Shown piece after piece: positions 27,772 to 36,789 of a DNA stretch of 64,000 nt. The translations under genes and the position numbers were made by a program. The notes beneath the pieces are model-generated. The model was not told the origin of the DNA. It ran no database searches and saw nothing but the letters and a program-made list of their open reading frames with translations. Where the stretch lies: the NCBI RefSeq assembly GCF_029223195.1, contig NZ_JARHUF010000012.1:1-64000 (forward strand). Reading direction: 5' to 3'. The DNA is from Vibrio sp. CAU 1672 (GTDB taxonomy: Bacteria > Pseudomonadota > Gammaproteobacteria > Enterobacterales > Vibrionaceae). The stretch's first letter is position 1, and the number at the start of each line of letters is the position of its first letter.

Positions 27772-30700
27772 ACCTCTTCCTCCTTGTGTGGAAGCCCATG
27801 TCCTTGGGTGTTTTGATAAGCAAGGTTATACACCACCGGAACAACCAATAACGTGAAAACAGTTGACGCGGAAATACCAAAGATGATCGCCCAGGCCAGC
27901 CCGTTGAAAATCGGGTCAAGGGTGATCACAACGTTACCCAGTAAGGTGGTTCCCGCGGTTAATAGAATTGGCCGCATACGTACAACACCGGACTCAATCA
28001 GTGCATCATGTAAACTGCTGCCTCTAGCTAATGACTGCTGAATAAACTCTATCAGCACCAGAGAGTTACGCACTACGATACCGGCAAGCGCGATCATGCC
28101 AATCATGGCCGTAGCCGTAAACAACGATGGATTTGGGTATGCACCAATGTCATTCCCTAAACCATTAAGCAACCAGAATCCCGGCATAATACCAATCACG
28201 GTCAGCGGAATAGCCAACATAATAATCCCCGAGACCGCCGGCAGCCCTGTCTGCACCAACATCACCACAAATACACCAAGCAAAGCTGCACCATAGGCAA
28301 TCCCCAGATCACGGAACACATCAACGGTGATCTTCCATTCGCCTTCGCCACTCCAAACCACATCTATGTTTGGTGCGACACTCCAGCCAAGCCCGGCGCC
28401 GTTGCTAAAATAAGAGCGTTCATACCACGCTCGCCCGTCTTGGTTACCCGCTGGCTGATTTTGATCCGCGAGTACGTCGGCGATGATCTCCCCGGGAACG
28501 CGCCCTACTACCTCGGCATATACATACACTACCGGCTTAAGGTTTTTATGATAAATCGGCTTATCCGCCGGGCGCTTAATAAACTGCCCCAGTTCAGATA
28601 ACTGAACCAATGGCTGAGGCGCATCCACTACCGCACCGTTGATTTCGGTTTTTGCAATGCCAGGACGGCCTCTGACGTAGAGCTGCTCGAGTTTACTCAG
28701 ATCATCTCTGTCCTGACGCCGCAACTGAACTTCAATCGGTAATGGTTCTACATCACGTGACGTAGAAAGGTGCCCCAACACGCTCGCATTTGCCGCCGTG
28801 ATCAGGGTTTTGTTTATGTCAGCGACCGAAACCCCTGACAACGCAGCTTTTTCCTGATCAACGACAAACTGCCAGGTCTCGAGATCGCCTTGAATACTGG
28901 TATCAACCTCCGTGACAAACTGCTCCTGGCGCAGACGTGCTGCAACCAGCTCCGCCTGTTGCATCAGTTGCGGATAACTTGTGGTGTCGTCACCATAGAC
29001 TTCCGCCGTAATGGTGCTGATAACCGGCGGGCCGGGTGGGACTTCGACCAGTTGGATGTTGGCGTCAAACTTCCGGGCAATCGCCTCCAGATCGTCTCTC
29101 AGCCGGATAACGATTTCATGCGACTGCATCGAGCGGCGGTTTTTCTCCGCAAGCACGATCCTAAGCTCCCCCTGATAAGGCTGATTGCGCATGAAGTAGT
29201 GTCTGACCATCCCGTTAAAATCCATCGGTGATGCTACGCCTGCAAAACCGGACACATTCTCCACTTCGGGCACTGTTACCAGGAAGTCGGTAAACTCCCG
29301 CAGTGCATTTGAAGTCTCAACGAAGCTCGACGTCTCCGGCATGTTAAGCACCAACTGAAATTCATTTTTATTGTCGTAGGGCAGCAGTTTCAGAGGCACC
29401 AATCGCAGTGCCGGTAACATCGCCGCCAGCACAAACAGCAAGGCCACCACACCAAGGAATGCCCACGCCTTTTTCCTGCTTTCGAGTAACGGCGTCAGTA
29501 CGCGGCGATAAATCCGGTACAAAGGCGAGGTCTGAATATCATAGTGTCCCTGTTGTTGGGCACCCTTTAGTATTTTCTTAGCCAGCCACGGCGTGATCAT
29601 AAACGCAACAACGGTACTGAACACCACACTCACCGGCACGTTAAACGCCAGCGGTGCCATGTACGGCCCCATCATACCAGTGATAAAGAACATGGGAGTG
29701 AAGACGATCACCACCGCTACGGTAGACATTAACAGCGCACTGCGGATCTCTGCCATCGCCATGACAATCGCCTTGCCACGGGGGAGATCTTTACGTTTTA
29801 AGTACCGTTCAATATTATCAATACTGGCAATAGGGTCATCAACGATCAAACCCAGCGCCAGGATCAGCGCGAACAGGGTTACACGGTTAATTGAGTAGCC
29901 AAAAAGTAAGTCCATACCCAACGCCGCCCCGTAGCTGATCGGAATTGCGATCCCGACCACCAGTGCACTGCGCCAGTTAAGAAACAACCCGACAAACACC
30001 ACAACAGTTAGAATTGATATGCCTAAACTTGAGACCAGATTTGATACTTTATCATTGGCGGTTTGGCCATAATCGCGGATGACCTGATACTCCACCTCGG
30101 CGGGAAATTGCTCTTGTTTGAGCAAAGCCAGCTTATCCCGGACTGCTTGTGCAACCTGAACCGCATTGGTACCTTTCTGCTTCGCGACGGAAATAAACAC
30201 CGCAGGGTACTCAAGGTTACTGACGCTGTCGCGGTACCAGGTATCCGAGTTCGCTTCACCTGCACCGTCGCGAATCTCAGCCACATCACGCAGATACACC
30301 GGCTTGCCATTCATTACAGCAATAACCAAATCACCCACTTCTTGTGCAGTAGCTAAATACTGGCCGGACTCTAAAGTGTAGTTCTGGCCATGGACGACAA
30401 TACTCCCCCCCTGGCTACGTAAATTGCTCAGCTGAAGTGCCTGTTGCAGATCATCTATCGTGACACTGAAGTTCGCCATTGCAACCGAATCGAGTGCCAC
30501 TTCTATTTTTCTCGGCTCACCGCCGATGACCTCAACCGTATTGGTATCATCTATCGACTTGATGCCAAGCGTGGCCTGATCAGCAATACGTCTGAGTTGG
30601 TGCCTGTCTAAACGATCAGGATCAGTTGAATAAAGCGCGGCAACCACAATGGAAACATCATCAATCTCTACCGGCTTAACCAGCCAACCTGCAACAGAAG

Positions 30701-31076
30701 CAGGAACTTTGTCCTGGTTGGAATAAAGCTTGTTGTACAGTTTGACCAATGCATCTTCTCGGTTTTGCCCGACAAAAAAACGAACGATAACTTGTGCTGT
30801 GCCCTCCATTGAAGAAGAGTACACATATTCTACGCCATCAATTTGGCTGAGCAGTTTTTCCAGCGGCTCGGTTATTTGATTTTCGATTTGACCAGCACTA
30901 AGTCCGGGGGCGGAAATCAATACATCAGCCATTGGTACAACAATTTGCGGATCTTCTTCCTTCGGCGTCAACCACAACGACGCAGCGCCAATAAGCAGAG
31001 CCATCAGGATCATTATCGGAGGGAAAAAGCTGTTCATTACCGCTTTAACAAAACTTCGCTGATCTTGGTTGGGCAT
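27768..31076 (-). CDS. RND-family efflux pump, inner-membrane subunit
   Basis: This 1102-residue pump has the RND layout of twelve membrane helices and two large periplasmic loops. TM4 carries the proton-relay pair Asp-Asp in LGLIVDDPIASIDNIERYL, so it is proton driven and related to the AcrB/HAE side of the superfamily. It is longer than the usual 1030-1050 residues, with part of the extra length in the second periplasmic loop. The ATG at 31076 has GGAGG upstream; a GTG precedes it by one codon. It lies 18 bases downstream of the YeeE-type genes and the BigR-type repressor, so it may be part of a sulfide-responsive operon. The substrate is unknown. Confidence 0.93.
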   Translation of the reverse strand: MPNQDQRSFVKAVMNSFFPPIMILMALLIGAASLWLTPKEEDPQIVVPMADVLISAPGLSAGQIENQITEPLEKLLSQIDGVEYVYSSSMEGTAQVIVRFFVGQNREDALVKLYNKLYSNQDKVPASVAGWLVKPVEIDDVSIVVAALYSTDPDRLDRHQLRRIADQATLGIKSIDDTNTVEVIGGEPRKIEVALDSVAMANFSVTIDDLQQALQLSNLRSQGGSIVVHGQNYTLESGQYLATAQEVGDLVIAVMNGKPVYLRDVAEIRDGAGEANSDTWYRDSVSNLEYPAVFISVAKQKGTNAVQVAQAVRDKLALLKQEQFPAEVEYQVIRDYGQTANDKVSNLVSSLGISILTVVVFVGLFLNWRSALVVGIAIPISYGAALGMDLLFGYSINRVTLFALILALGLIVDDPIASIDNIERYLKRKDLPRGKAIVMAMAEIRSALLMSTVAVVIVFTPMFFITGMMGPYMAPLAFNVPVSVVFSTVVAFMITPWLAKKILKGAQQQGHYDIQTSPLYRIYRRVLTPLLESRKKAWAFLGVVALLFVLAAMLPALRLVPLKLLPYDNKNEFQLVLNMPETSSFVETSNALREFTDFLVTVPEVENVSGFAGVASPMDFNGMVRHYFMRNQPYQGELRIVLAEKNRRSMQSHEIVIRLRDDLEAIARKFDANIQLVEVPPGPPVISTITAEVYGDDTTSYPQLMQQAELVAARLRQEQFVTEVDTSIQGDLETWQFVVDQEKAALSGVSVADINKTLITAANASVLGHLSTSRDVEPLPIEVQLRRQDRDDLSKLEQLYVRGRPGIAKTEINGAVVDAPQPLVQLSELGQFIKRPADKPIYHKNLKPVVYVYAEVVGRVPGEIIADVLADQNQPAGNQDGRAWYERSYFSNGAGLGWSVAPNIDVVWSGEGEWKITVDVFRDLGIAYGAALLGVFVVMLVQTGLPAVSGIIMLAIPLTVIGIMPGFWLLNGLGNDIGAYPNPSLFTATAMIGMIALAGIVVRNSLVLIEFIQQSLARGSSLHDALIESGVVRMRPILLTAGTTLLGNVVITLDPIFNGLAWAIIFGISASTVFTLLVVPVVYNLAYQNTQGHGLPHKEEEV

Positions 31077-31097
31077 CACTTCCCCTCCTTTATTGAG

Positions 31098-31559
31098 TTA
31101 TTGAGCCTCAGCAGGCTGCATCTCGTTAGAACTTCTTTTATCCATTACAAACTTGGTCAACAGCGAACCGACCAACATCGCGACAAAAAACATCACAATA
31201 TTTGTACTACCTAACGCTAAACTGGCAACGACCGGGCCGGGACAGATCCCTACCAGGCCCCAACCCAGGCCAAAAACTGCAGCACCAGAGATGAGCTTAC
31301 GATCTATCCGGTTTTTGGCCGGCATACAAAAATCTTGCCCGCTAAGCGTACGTTTGCGCGGTTTGATAAACACAAGATAACTCGGCATAAAGACCGCTAA
31401 TGCGCCCCCCATCACAAACGCTAAACTTGGATCCCAATTACCAAAAACATCTAAGAAACCAATTACTTTTGTTGGGTTGATCATTTCAGAAACTGACATT
31501 CCAATGCCAAATAAAACACCGCTAAACAGAGCCGATAAACGGAAAAACATTGACTGCAT
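31098..31559 (-). CDS. YeeE/YedE-family (DUF6691 type) membrane protein, second half
   Basis: This 153-residue protein has four hydrophobic helices and the motif AVFGLGWGLVGICPGPVVASLA, with the conserved cysteine of the YeeE/YedE (TsuA-like) family. These proteins are thought to import thiosulfate or related sulfur compounds. The gene follows its partner by 10 bases; the two together equal one full-length transporter. The position behind a persulfide-type repressor supports a sulfur role. Confidence 0.85.
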   Translation of the reverse strand: MQSMFFRLSALFSGVLFGIGMSVSEMINPTKVIGFLDVFGNWDPSLAFVMGGALAVFMPSYLVFIKPRKRTLSGQDFCMPAKNRIDRKLISGAAVFGLGWGLVGICPGPVVASLALGSTNIVMFFVAMLVGSLLTKFVMDKRSSNEMQPAEAQ

Positions 31560-31569
31560 TTTTATCTCA

Positions 31570-31989
31570 CTAGATCAGATGAAGACGAACAAAAACGGTT
31601 AGGCCCGCAACCAACATAAACACGCAGGTTGCAGCGATAGAACGTTTGGATAAACGCCCGATACCACAAATACCATGGCCACTGGTACAACCGTTGCCTA
31701 ACCTTGTACCGATCCCGACTAACAGACCAGCGATAAGAACCATTACCGTCGGCAACTTTTCTGTATTTGGCAGTGGCACATCAAACAACAACACACCAAG
31801 CAATCCGCCGGTAATCATGCCGAGAGTAAAAAACAACCGCCATGAATAATCGCCTTTCTTAGGAGACATCAAACCGTTAATAACACCACTAATACCGGCG
31901 ATTTTTCCATTCATCAATAACAACACAGTGGCAGAAATACCTAATAACACACCACCTGACAGTGATTCCCATGGAACAACGTCGAACAT
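31570..31989 (-). CDS. YeeE/YedE-family membrane protein, first half
   Basis: This 139-residue protein has about four hydrophobic helices and the family motif GIGTRLGNGCTSGHGICGIGRLSKRS, with two cysteines likely to handle sulfur. It pairs with the next gene as a split YeeE/YedE transporter. It lies 8 bases after the BigR-type repressor gene, clearly in the same operon. Confidence 0.87.
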   Translation of the reverse strand: MFDVVPWESLSGGVLLGISATVLLLMNGKIAGISGVINGLMSPKKGDYSWRLFFTLGMITGGLLGVLLFDVPLPNTEKLPTVMVLIAGLLVGIGTRLGNGCTSGHGICGIGRLSKRSIAATCVFMLVAGLTVFVRLHLI

Positions 31990-31997
31990 TTTTTACC

Positions 31998-32315
31998 TCA
32001 ATTAGAATGATTACAAAACACACTGTGAAGCGCCTGAATCAACGCCTCAACTCTCGGTTCTGCCAGCGAGTAAAATACTTGCTGGGATGACTTTCTTGCA
32101 CTTATCAGATTGTGCTTGCGCAATAGTGTTAAGTGTTGGGAAAGAGCAGACTGACTCAACTTGGAGTTTTTCTGTAATTCGCCCACCCCGACCTCTCCAC
32201 GAGTCAGTTGGCACAGAACCATTAACCGTTCTGGGTGCGCCATCACTTTCAACAGATCTGTGGCTTCATTCGCGTTTTTCTGCATATCTGCAATATTCAC
32301 TTCTATCTCACTCAT
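31998..32315 (-). CDS. ArsR-family repressor, BigR/SqrR/YgaV type
   Basis: This 105-residue winged-helix repressor has the sequence ADMQKNANEATDLLKVMAHP and LSQSALSQHLTLLRKHNLISARK. It carries two cysteines, C35 (MVLCQL) and C101 (SVFCNH), in the places used by SqrR, BigR and YgaV to form a tetrasulfide link with persulfides. Metal-site residues of the ArsR/SmtB type are not apparent. By analogy it would release DNA when reactive sulfur rises. Its own operon and the divergent YgaP-type gene flank two 21-base repeats that are the likely operators. Confidence 0.85.
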   Translation of the reverse strand: MSEIEVNIADMQKNANEATDLLKVMAHPERLMVLCQLTRGEVGVGELQKNSKLSQSALSQHLTLLRKHNLISARKSSQQVFYSLAEPRVEALIQALHSVFCNHSN

Positions 32316-32362
32316 AGCTCACCTCGCACCCAAAATTTAATTTGATATTACTAAAGTTACTA

Positions 32363-32383
32363 CATTAGTCAAGGCTAATTTAG
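32363..32383. promoter_or_regulatory. Candidate BigR operator, copy 1
   Basis: CATTAGTCAAGGCTAATTTAG contains the inverted half-sites TTAG and CTAA. A near-identical copy (2 mismatches in 21) lies 45 bases downstream, both in the divergent region between the repressor and the YgaP-type gene. Confidence 0.65.
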
Positions 32384-32407
32384 CAATGGTAAATTTAGCC
32401 CAATTAA

Positions 32408-32428
32408 CATTAGACAAAGCTAATTTAG
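32408..32428. promoter_or_regulatory. Candidate BigR operator, copy 2
   Basis: CATTAGACAAAGCTAATTTAG is the second copy of the 21-base element, with the same TTAG...CTAA symmetry. It is 65 bases before the YgaP-type start, in position to block that promoter. Confidence 0.65.
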
Positions 32429-32492
32429 TTAGTTATAGTGATGAACATCAAAGGATCAGATACTCAAGTTGAGTGTGCTAAGGAGAAGAGTT

Positions 32493-32678
32493 ATGACATT
32501 AGAAAACGCGGTTCGTGTGTTTGCAGGCAGTATGATCTTACTATCTGTTCTGTTGACAGTTTTTATTCATAGCGGCTTTGTCTGGTTCACCGTATTCATC
32601 GGTGCCAATCTCATTCAAAGCGCATTTACCGGGATTTGTCCGGCTGCTGCTATGCTGAAAAAGCTTGGCTTTAAATAA
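32493..32678 (+). CDS. YgaP-type (DUF2892) small membrane protein
   Basis: This 61-residue protein is almost wholly two hydrophobic helices (MILLSVLLTVFIHSGFVWF, TVFIGANLIQSAFTG) ending in ICPAAAMLKKLGF. This matches the membrane tail of E. coli YgaP (DUF2892), here without the rhodanese domain. AGGAG sits eight bases before the ATG at 32493. It is divergent from the BigR-type repressor and upstream of the CoA-disulfide reductase, whose own rhodanese domain may partner with it. Confidence 0.85.
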   Translation: MTLENAVRVFAGSMILLSVLLTVFIHSGFVWFTVFIGANLIQSAFTGICPAAAMLKKLGFK

Positions 32679-32880
32679 TCGGGCACAAAGCACATAACTC
32701 AGGTTCGTATTATGGGATAGTTGCGCCATTAAGCGTTACCCATAGTACGTTCTTGTCGTCTCAAACCATTCGCTGAACCTAAGTTGTTTATGCATGAACC
32801 ATTTATGTCGCTAGAGAAGTAGATAACCTCCTCTTTTCATCAATTTTATCTATTTATTTCTCTCTTGATTGGAGTTAAGA

Positions 32881-34584
32881 ATGACCAAAATCGTAATTAT
32901 CGGTGGTGTGGCCGGCGGTGCATCCGCTGCAGCGCGTGCTCGTCGTCTAAGTGAAGATGCTGAAATCATAATGTTTGAGCGAGGGCCTTTCGTTTCATTT
33001 GCAAACTGTGGTTTGCCTTATCACATCGGCGGTGATATTAAAGAACGCAGCAAGCTCCTACTCCAGACTCCGGAGAGTTTTTTAGCGCGTTTCAACGTCG
33101 ACGTGCGTGTGATGAATGAAGTTGTCTCAATCGACCGCCAGGAAAAAACAGTCATTGTCAAAAACTTAATTGATGGCTCGCAATACAGTGAAAGCTACGA
33201 TTTCTTGCTGTTAAGCCCAGGGGCTGGCCCGGTAGTACCACCAATTCCGGGAATTGATAATCCGCTGACGCACTCTTTGCGTAATATTCCGGATATGGAC
33301 CACATCATCAAAACCATTCAAATGAATAAGCCTGAGCATGCAACCGTTGTAGGTGGCGGCTTCATTGGCCTGGAAATGATGGAAGCATTCCACCAGCTTG
33401 GGATTAAAACCACGTTAATTGAGATGGCCGATCAGGTCATGACACCGGTTGACCGTGAAATGGCGGGGTTTGCTCACGCTGAAATCCGTGAACAAGGCAT
33501 TGACCTGCGTCTCGGTGTCGCTTTGGAATCGGTTGAATACGTTGCCAATGAACATGTGGCAAGTTTTGAATCCGGCGAAAGCGAAGATCACCAACACCTG
33601 CAAGGTGAGCTGAATCTCAAGCTTAATAACGGTGAATCACTGACTACCGACATTCTGATCATGGCCATCGGCGTTCGCCCTGAAACTAAGCTTGCTCAGG
33701 AAGCGGGCTTACAACTTGGTGAACTGGGCGGTATTTACACCAACGAACAAATGCAAACCAGTGATCCATTTATCTATGCTGTCGGCGACGCGGTGGAAGA
33801 AAAAGACTTCGTCACCGGTAAAGCCACTTTGGTTCCACTAGCCGGCCCGGCGAACCGTCAAGGCCGTATGGCTGCAGATAATATGCTCGGCCGCAACGAA
33901 ACTTACCAAGGGACGCAAGGTACAGCAATATGTAAGATCTTTGACCTGGCGGTGGCTTCTACTGGTAAGAACGAGAAACAACTAAAACGTGATGGCGTTG
34001 AATACGAGAAAGTCTATGTCCACACAGCAAGCCATGCCAGCTACTACCCTGGTGCGGAGATCGTATCGTTTAAAATGCTGTTTGATCCAAAAACCGGCAA
34101 AATCTTCGGTGCACAAGCCGTGGGTAAAGATGGCGTGGATAAACGCATCGATGTAATGGCGGTTGCCCAGCGTGCCGGCATGACAGTAGAGCAGTTGCAA
34201 CACCTTGAGCTGACTTACGCGCCACCTTACGGCAGCGCCAAAGATGTGATCAACCAAGCGGCATTTGTTGCCAGCAATATAATCAAGGGTGATGCAACGC
34301 CGATTCACTTCGATGAAATTGACCACCTTACTGAAGACCAACTTCTGGTGGATGTGCGTAACCCTAGTGAACTGGAAACGGTCGGCTACCTAGAAGGCGC
34401 ACTAAACATCCCGGTTGATCAGCTTCGCCAACGTATGCATGAGCTGCCAAAAGACAAGGAAATTGTGATCTACTGTCAAGTAGGGTTACGTGGTAACGTT
34501 GCCTATCGCCAGCTGGTGAACAATGGCTATAAAGCCCGTAACATGCTTGGCGGCTATCGCACCTACAAGTTTGCTAAAGCTTAA
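32881..34584 (+). CDS. CoA-disulfide/polysulfide reductase with C-terminal rhodanese domain
   Basis: This 567-residue flavoprotein begins with an FAD-binding fold (KIVIIGGVAGGASAAARARR) and active-site C43 in FANCGLPYHIGG. An NAD(P)H fold (ATVVGGGFIGLEMMEAF) and a dimerisation domain follow. Residues about 465-567 form a rhodanese domain with catalytic C532 in YCQVGLRGNVAYR. The family reduces CoA disulfide, CoA persulfide or polysulfide. The ATG at 32881 has GGAG upstream. With the BigR-type repressor and YeeE-type genes it makes a reactive-sulfur handling cluster. A terminator follows. Confidence 0.92.
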   Translation: MTKIVIIGGVAGGASAAARARRLSEDAEIIMFERGPFVSFANCGLPYHIGGDIKERSKLLLQTPESFLARFNVDVRVMNEVVSIDRQEKTVIVKNLIDGSQYSESYDFLLLSPGAGPVVPPIPGIDNPLTHSLRNIPDMDHIIKTIQMNKPEHATVVGGGFIGLEMMEAFHQLGIKTTLIEMADQVMTPVDREMAGFAHAEIREQGIDLRLGVALESVEYVANEHVASFESGESEDHQHLQGELNLKLNNGESLTTDILIMAIGVRPETKLAQEAGLQLGELGGIYTNEQMQTSDPFIYAVGDAVEEKDFVTGKATLVPLAGPANRQGRMAADNMLGRNETYQGTQGTAICKIFDLAVASTGKNEKQLKRDGVEYEKVYVHTASHASYYPGAEIVSFKMLFDPKTGKIFGAQAVGKDGVDKRIDVMAVAQRAGMTVEQLQHLELTYAPPYGSAKDVINQAAFVASNIIKGDATPIHFDEIDHLTEDQLLVDVRNPSELETVGYLEGALNIPVDQLRQRMHELPKDKEIVIYCQVGLRGNVAYRQLVNNGYKARNMLGGYRTYKFAKA

Positions 34585-34600
34585 TAGCTTAATTAACAAA

Positions 34601-34630
34601 ACAGCCCTTATCAGGGCTGTTCTTGTTTTT
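34601..34630 (+). terminator. Terminator after the CoA-disulfide reductase
   Basis: ACAGCCCT and AGGGCTGT form a perfect 8-bp stem with loop TATC, followed by TCTTGTTTTT. Confidence 0.85.
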
Positions 34631-34767
34631 AAACAGACATAACCGGAATAACGGAAGAACTTACCAGATAAATCAAATAACTAAATAGCAATCGGGTGAT
34701 TTATAGGTTGATTTAACTAAATGGACAGGCACAATAACCTTAGTAACAACAATAATTACAGAGCCTT

Positions 34768-35421
34768 ATGTCTACATTCCATCTACTAAAACAAAGACAC
34801 CGCAGTGAGAGAAGCTGTTACTCTGCTGCGCTATCAACCCGAGTACACCGCGCGCTCAGTTGGCTAAACAAAGCTGAAAACTGTGAAGATGACGATTCCA
34901 CATTCATCTTCCTCTGGATTGCATTCAACTCTGCCTACGCCCAGGATTTTGAACAAAGAAACAACTATGGCGAAAAAGGCCTTTATCAGGAGTTTCTTGC
35001 AAAATTAGTCGAGATAGACGGCAATGAACGACTCTCTAAGCTGGTTTGGGATCATTATTCCAGCGCTATTCGACTCACTCTGGATAACGAATACATCTTG
35101 CAGGCATTCTGGGATTTTCATTCCGGTCGAATGACTGAAGCTCAGTGGAAAGAAGCGAGATCCAAAGCAAAAGCCGCCGCCAACTATGCGCTGGCAAACA
35201 ACGATACCGCATCAGTATTAGCGATTGTATTTGCCCGCCTTTACACACTGCGCAACCAGATCATTCATGGTGGTGCCACCTGCGGCAGCTCTGCCAATCG
35301 CAAGCAACTCAGAGACTGCACCGTGCTGCTGGAGAAAATTGTTCCGGTTATCATTGAGTTAATGATGGATGGTAAAGATCAGCTCTGGGGAGAGCCGGTT
35401 TATCCTCTGATTGAGGGTTGA
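34768..35421 (+). CDS. HEPN-domain protein (Apea-like)
   Basis: This 217-residue all-helical protein has the HEPN catalytic signature Rx4H as R162-NQII-H167. An N-terminal helix pair (RALSWLNKAEN, FIFLWIAFNSAYAQDF) resembles Apea-like HEPN proteins. HEPN proteins are often RNases in toxin-antitoxin, abortive-infection or CRISPR-linked systems. No antitoxin of the MNT type is adjacent. It is convergent with the seven-gene Hsp70/HerA operon and separated from it by a hairpin. It may be an effector of that locus or an independent cargo gene; the sequence does not decide. Confidence 0.75.
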   Translation: MSTFHLLKQRHRSERSCYSAALSTRVHRALSWLNKAENCEDDDSTFIFLWIAFNSAYAQDFEQRNNYGEKGLYQEFLAKLVEIDGNERLSKLVWDHYSSAIRLTLDNEYILQAFWDFHSGRMTEAQWKEARSKAKAAANYALANNDTASVLAIVFARLYTLRNQIIHGGATCGSSANRKQLRDCTVLLEKIVPVIIELMMDGKDQLWGEPVYPLIEG

Positions 35422-35435
35422 AGCATCCTAAAAGT

Positions 35436-35463
35436 AGTACAAGGGCATTTGCGCCCTTGTACT
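35436..35463. terminator. Hairpin between the HEPN gene and the Hsp70/HerA operon
   Basis: AGTACAAGGGC and GCCCTTGTACT form a perfect 11-bp stem with a six-base loop. The plus strand continues GTCTTTGTT. It lies between convergent genes. Confidence 0.7.
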
Positions 35464-35493
35464 GTCTTTGTTACTCAGTCCTGCAACGGATAG

Positions 35494-36312
35494 TTAAAGA
35501 AGCACAACGGCTGATTTTATGCTCTTGTTGGTTTTATTGTTAAAATAACCGGGCAGCAGAACTTGCTTGATCTTACCACTCATGTTGAGACTGCTATTGT
35601 GCTTGATATGTAATTGAGTATCAAAGCTTTCGCCAACACCTGGTTGCTGTAACTCAAACATCGGATAAGCCAGTTTGAAACGGTCAAACAGTAGTACAAA
35701 CAGATTTACAAGCCTGTCCAGATCCTCATTGTGCCCATGCACAACTTCGTTCTTTGTGTAGTCCCATAAATTTGAAATATTTTTTTCTTGAATACCACAG
35801 GAGATCAGGCCTTTTACACTGGTATCTTTGAATATTCCAGATAACGATGTACGAGTTTGTTCCGAAAGACCGTTATAACTTTCGAGTATTTTAAGATCAT
35901 CGAAAAAGTTATCTCTGTAGTACTCCAACTTCTCTGTTTGCTCTCGGCACTCTCGTGTTAAAACCTGGTTCTGGGTAAGAATGTCGTTGTTCTCACAACG
36001 GAGCCTGGTAAGCTCACTTTCCATTTCAAGCAACTGAGTTTCTAACGAAGCGATTCGGTCCGTTGCGTTTTGATTCAACTCGATCTCTTTGCCAAGCCTA
36101 TCCTGCAACTCCTCACGAGACTTCTTTAACTCTTCATTTTCACTGTCGAGTGTAATGGTACTGCTATGAATGGCCTCGGCCGAAGTGTCATCACTTACCT
36201 GTTTATCGTTGCCCTTGCTCAAACCAAGAGAAGATCGTTCATCTACAATGGCGCAAACTTTCAGGCGTACCGCTTCATCATCAAGAGCTATCAACAAAGC
36301 ATCAATATCCAT
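35494..36312 (-). CDS. Coiled-coil protein with GrpE-like C-terminal domain
   Basis: This 272-residue protein has a short N-terminal helix, a polar linker (30-52), a long coiled coil at about 55-132 and a helical region at about 135-215. The C-terminus at about 225-272 resembles the beta domain of GrpE. It reads GESFDTQLH where GrpE has GEpFDP.lH, and GKIKQVLLPGY where GrpE has G.V..Vl..GY. GrpE is the nucleotide exchange factor of Hsp70, and a divergent Hsp70 is encoded in the same operon. An exchange-factor role is thus an inference from both sequence and context. It is the last gene, 6 bases after the previous one. Confidence 0.75.
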   Translation of the reverse strand: MDIDALLIALDDEAVRLKVCAIVDERSSLGLSKGNDKQVSDDTSAEAIHSSTITLDSENEELKKSREELQDRLGKEIELNQNATDRIASLETQLLEMESELTRLRCENNDILTQNQVLTRECREQTEKLEYYRDNFFDDLKILESYNGLSEQTRTSLSGIFKDTSVKGLISCGIQEKNISNLWDYTKNEVVHGHNEDLDRLVNLFVLLFDRFKLAYPMFELQQPGVGESFDTQLHIKHNSSLNMSGKIKQVLLPGYFNNKTNKSIKSAVVLL

Positions 36313-36318
36313 AATTTA

Positions 36319-36789
36319 TCACCTGCGTTTGTAGTCTCTGGTCTTTTTTCGATAAAAAGCCTGAAGGCTTTTAACCTCTGAGCACTCTTCTGGACTAAAG
36401 AGATCCATTTCCTCTTCAAGCAAGTCCTCAGTCGGCTGCTCTTCAGCTACCACTGTAGATTGAACATTTAGTTCAATATTGGGATAACAGTAGATATTCG
36501 ATTGTGCATAGTTTGCTTCACCAACCAGCCACGCTAAATCCTCGTTACTGTGGCTGAAATGCTCAGCCACTGTAATATCCGGATCAATGTCCAGTTGCTG
36601 TTGATCGGTTACTACCAAAAAAGCAAGCTGCTCTCCTGACACGTACTCAATCTTACGCTTGAACTTGTCCCAAAAACTTTCTAAAGAAGTGTAATTTTCA
36701 CCAGAAAAGCGAATCAGCTCAATCTCACCATCAATAATTCGGCTGACCTGAACCATTTTGTTGCGTATTTGGATCAAAAAATCTGACAT
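36319..36789 (-). CDS. Unknown 156-residue protein of the Hsp70/HerA operon
   Basis: I recognise no family. The first 100 residues look like a mixed alpha/beta domain (FLIQIRNKMVQVSRIIDGEIELIRF, LAFLVVTDQQQLDIDPDI). A strongly acidic stretch follows (EEQPTEDLLEEEMDLFSPEE), then a basic tail (YRKKTRDYKRR). It has no signal peptide or membrane helix. The ATG directly follows the stop of the upstream gene, so translation is coupled. The acidic segment could be a docking region for another member of the operon; that is speculation. Confidence 0.75.
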   Translation of the reverse strand: MSDFLIQIRNKMVQVSRIIDGEIELIRFSGENYTSLESFWDKFKRKIEYVSGEQLAFLVVTDQQQLDIDPDITVAEHFSHSNEDLAWLVGEANYAQSNIYCYPNIELNVQSTVVAEEQPTEDLLEEEMDLFSPEECSEVKSLQAFYRKKTRDYKRR

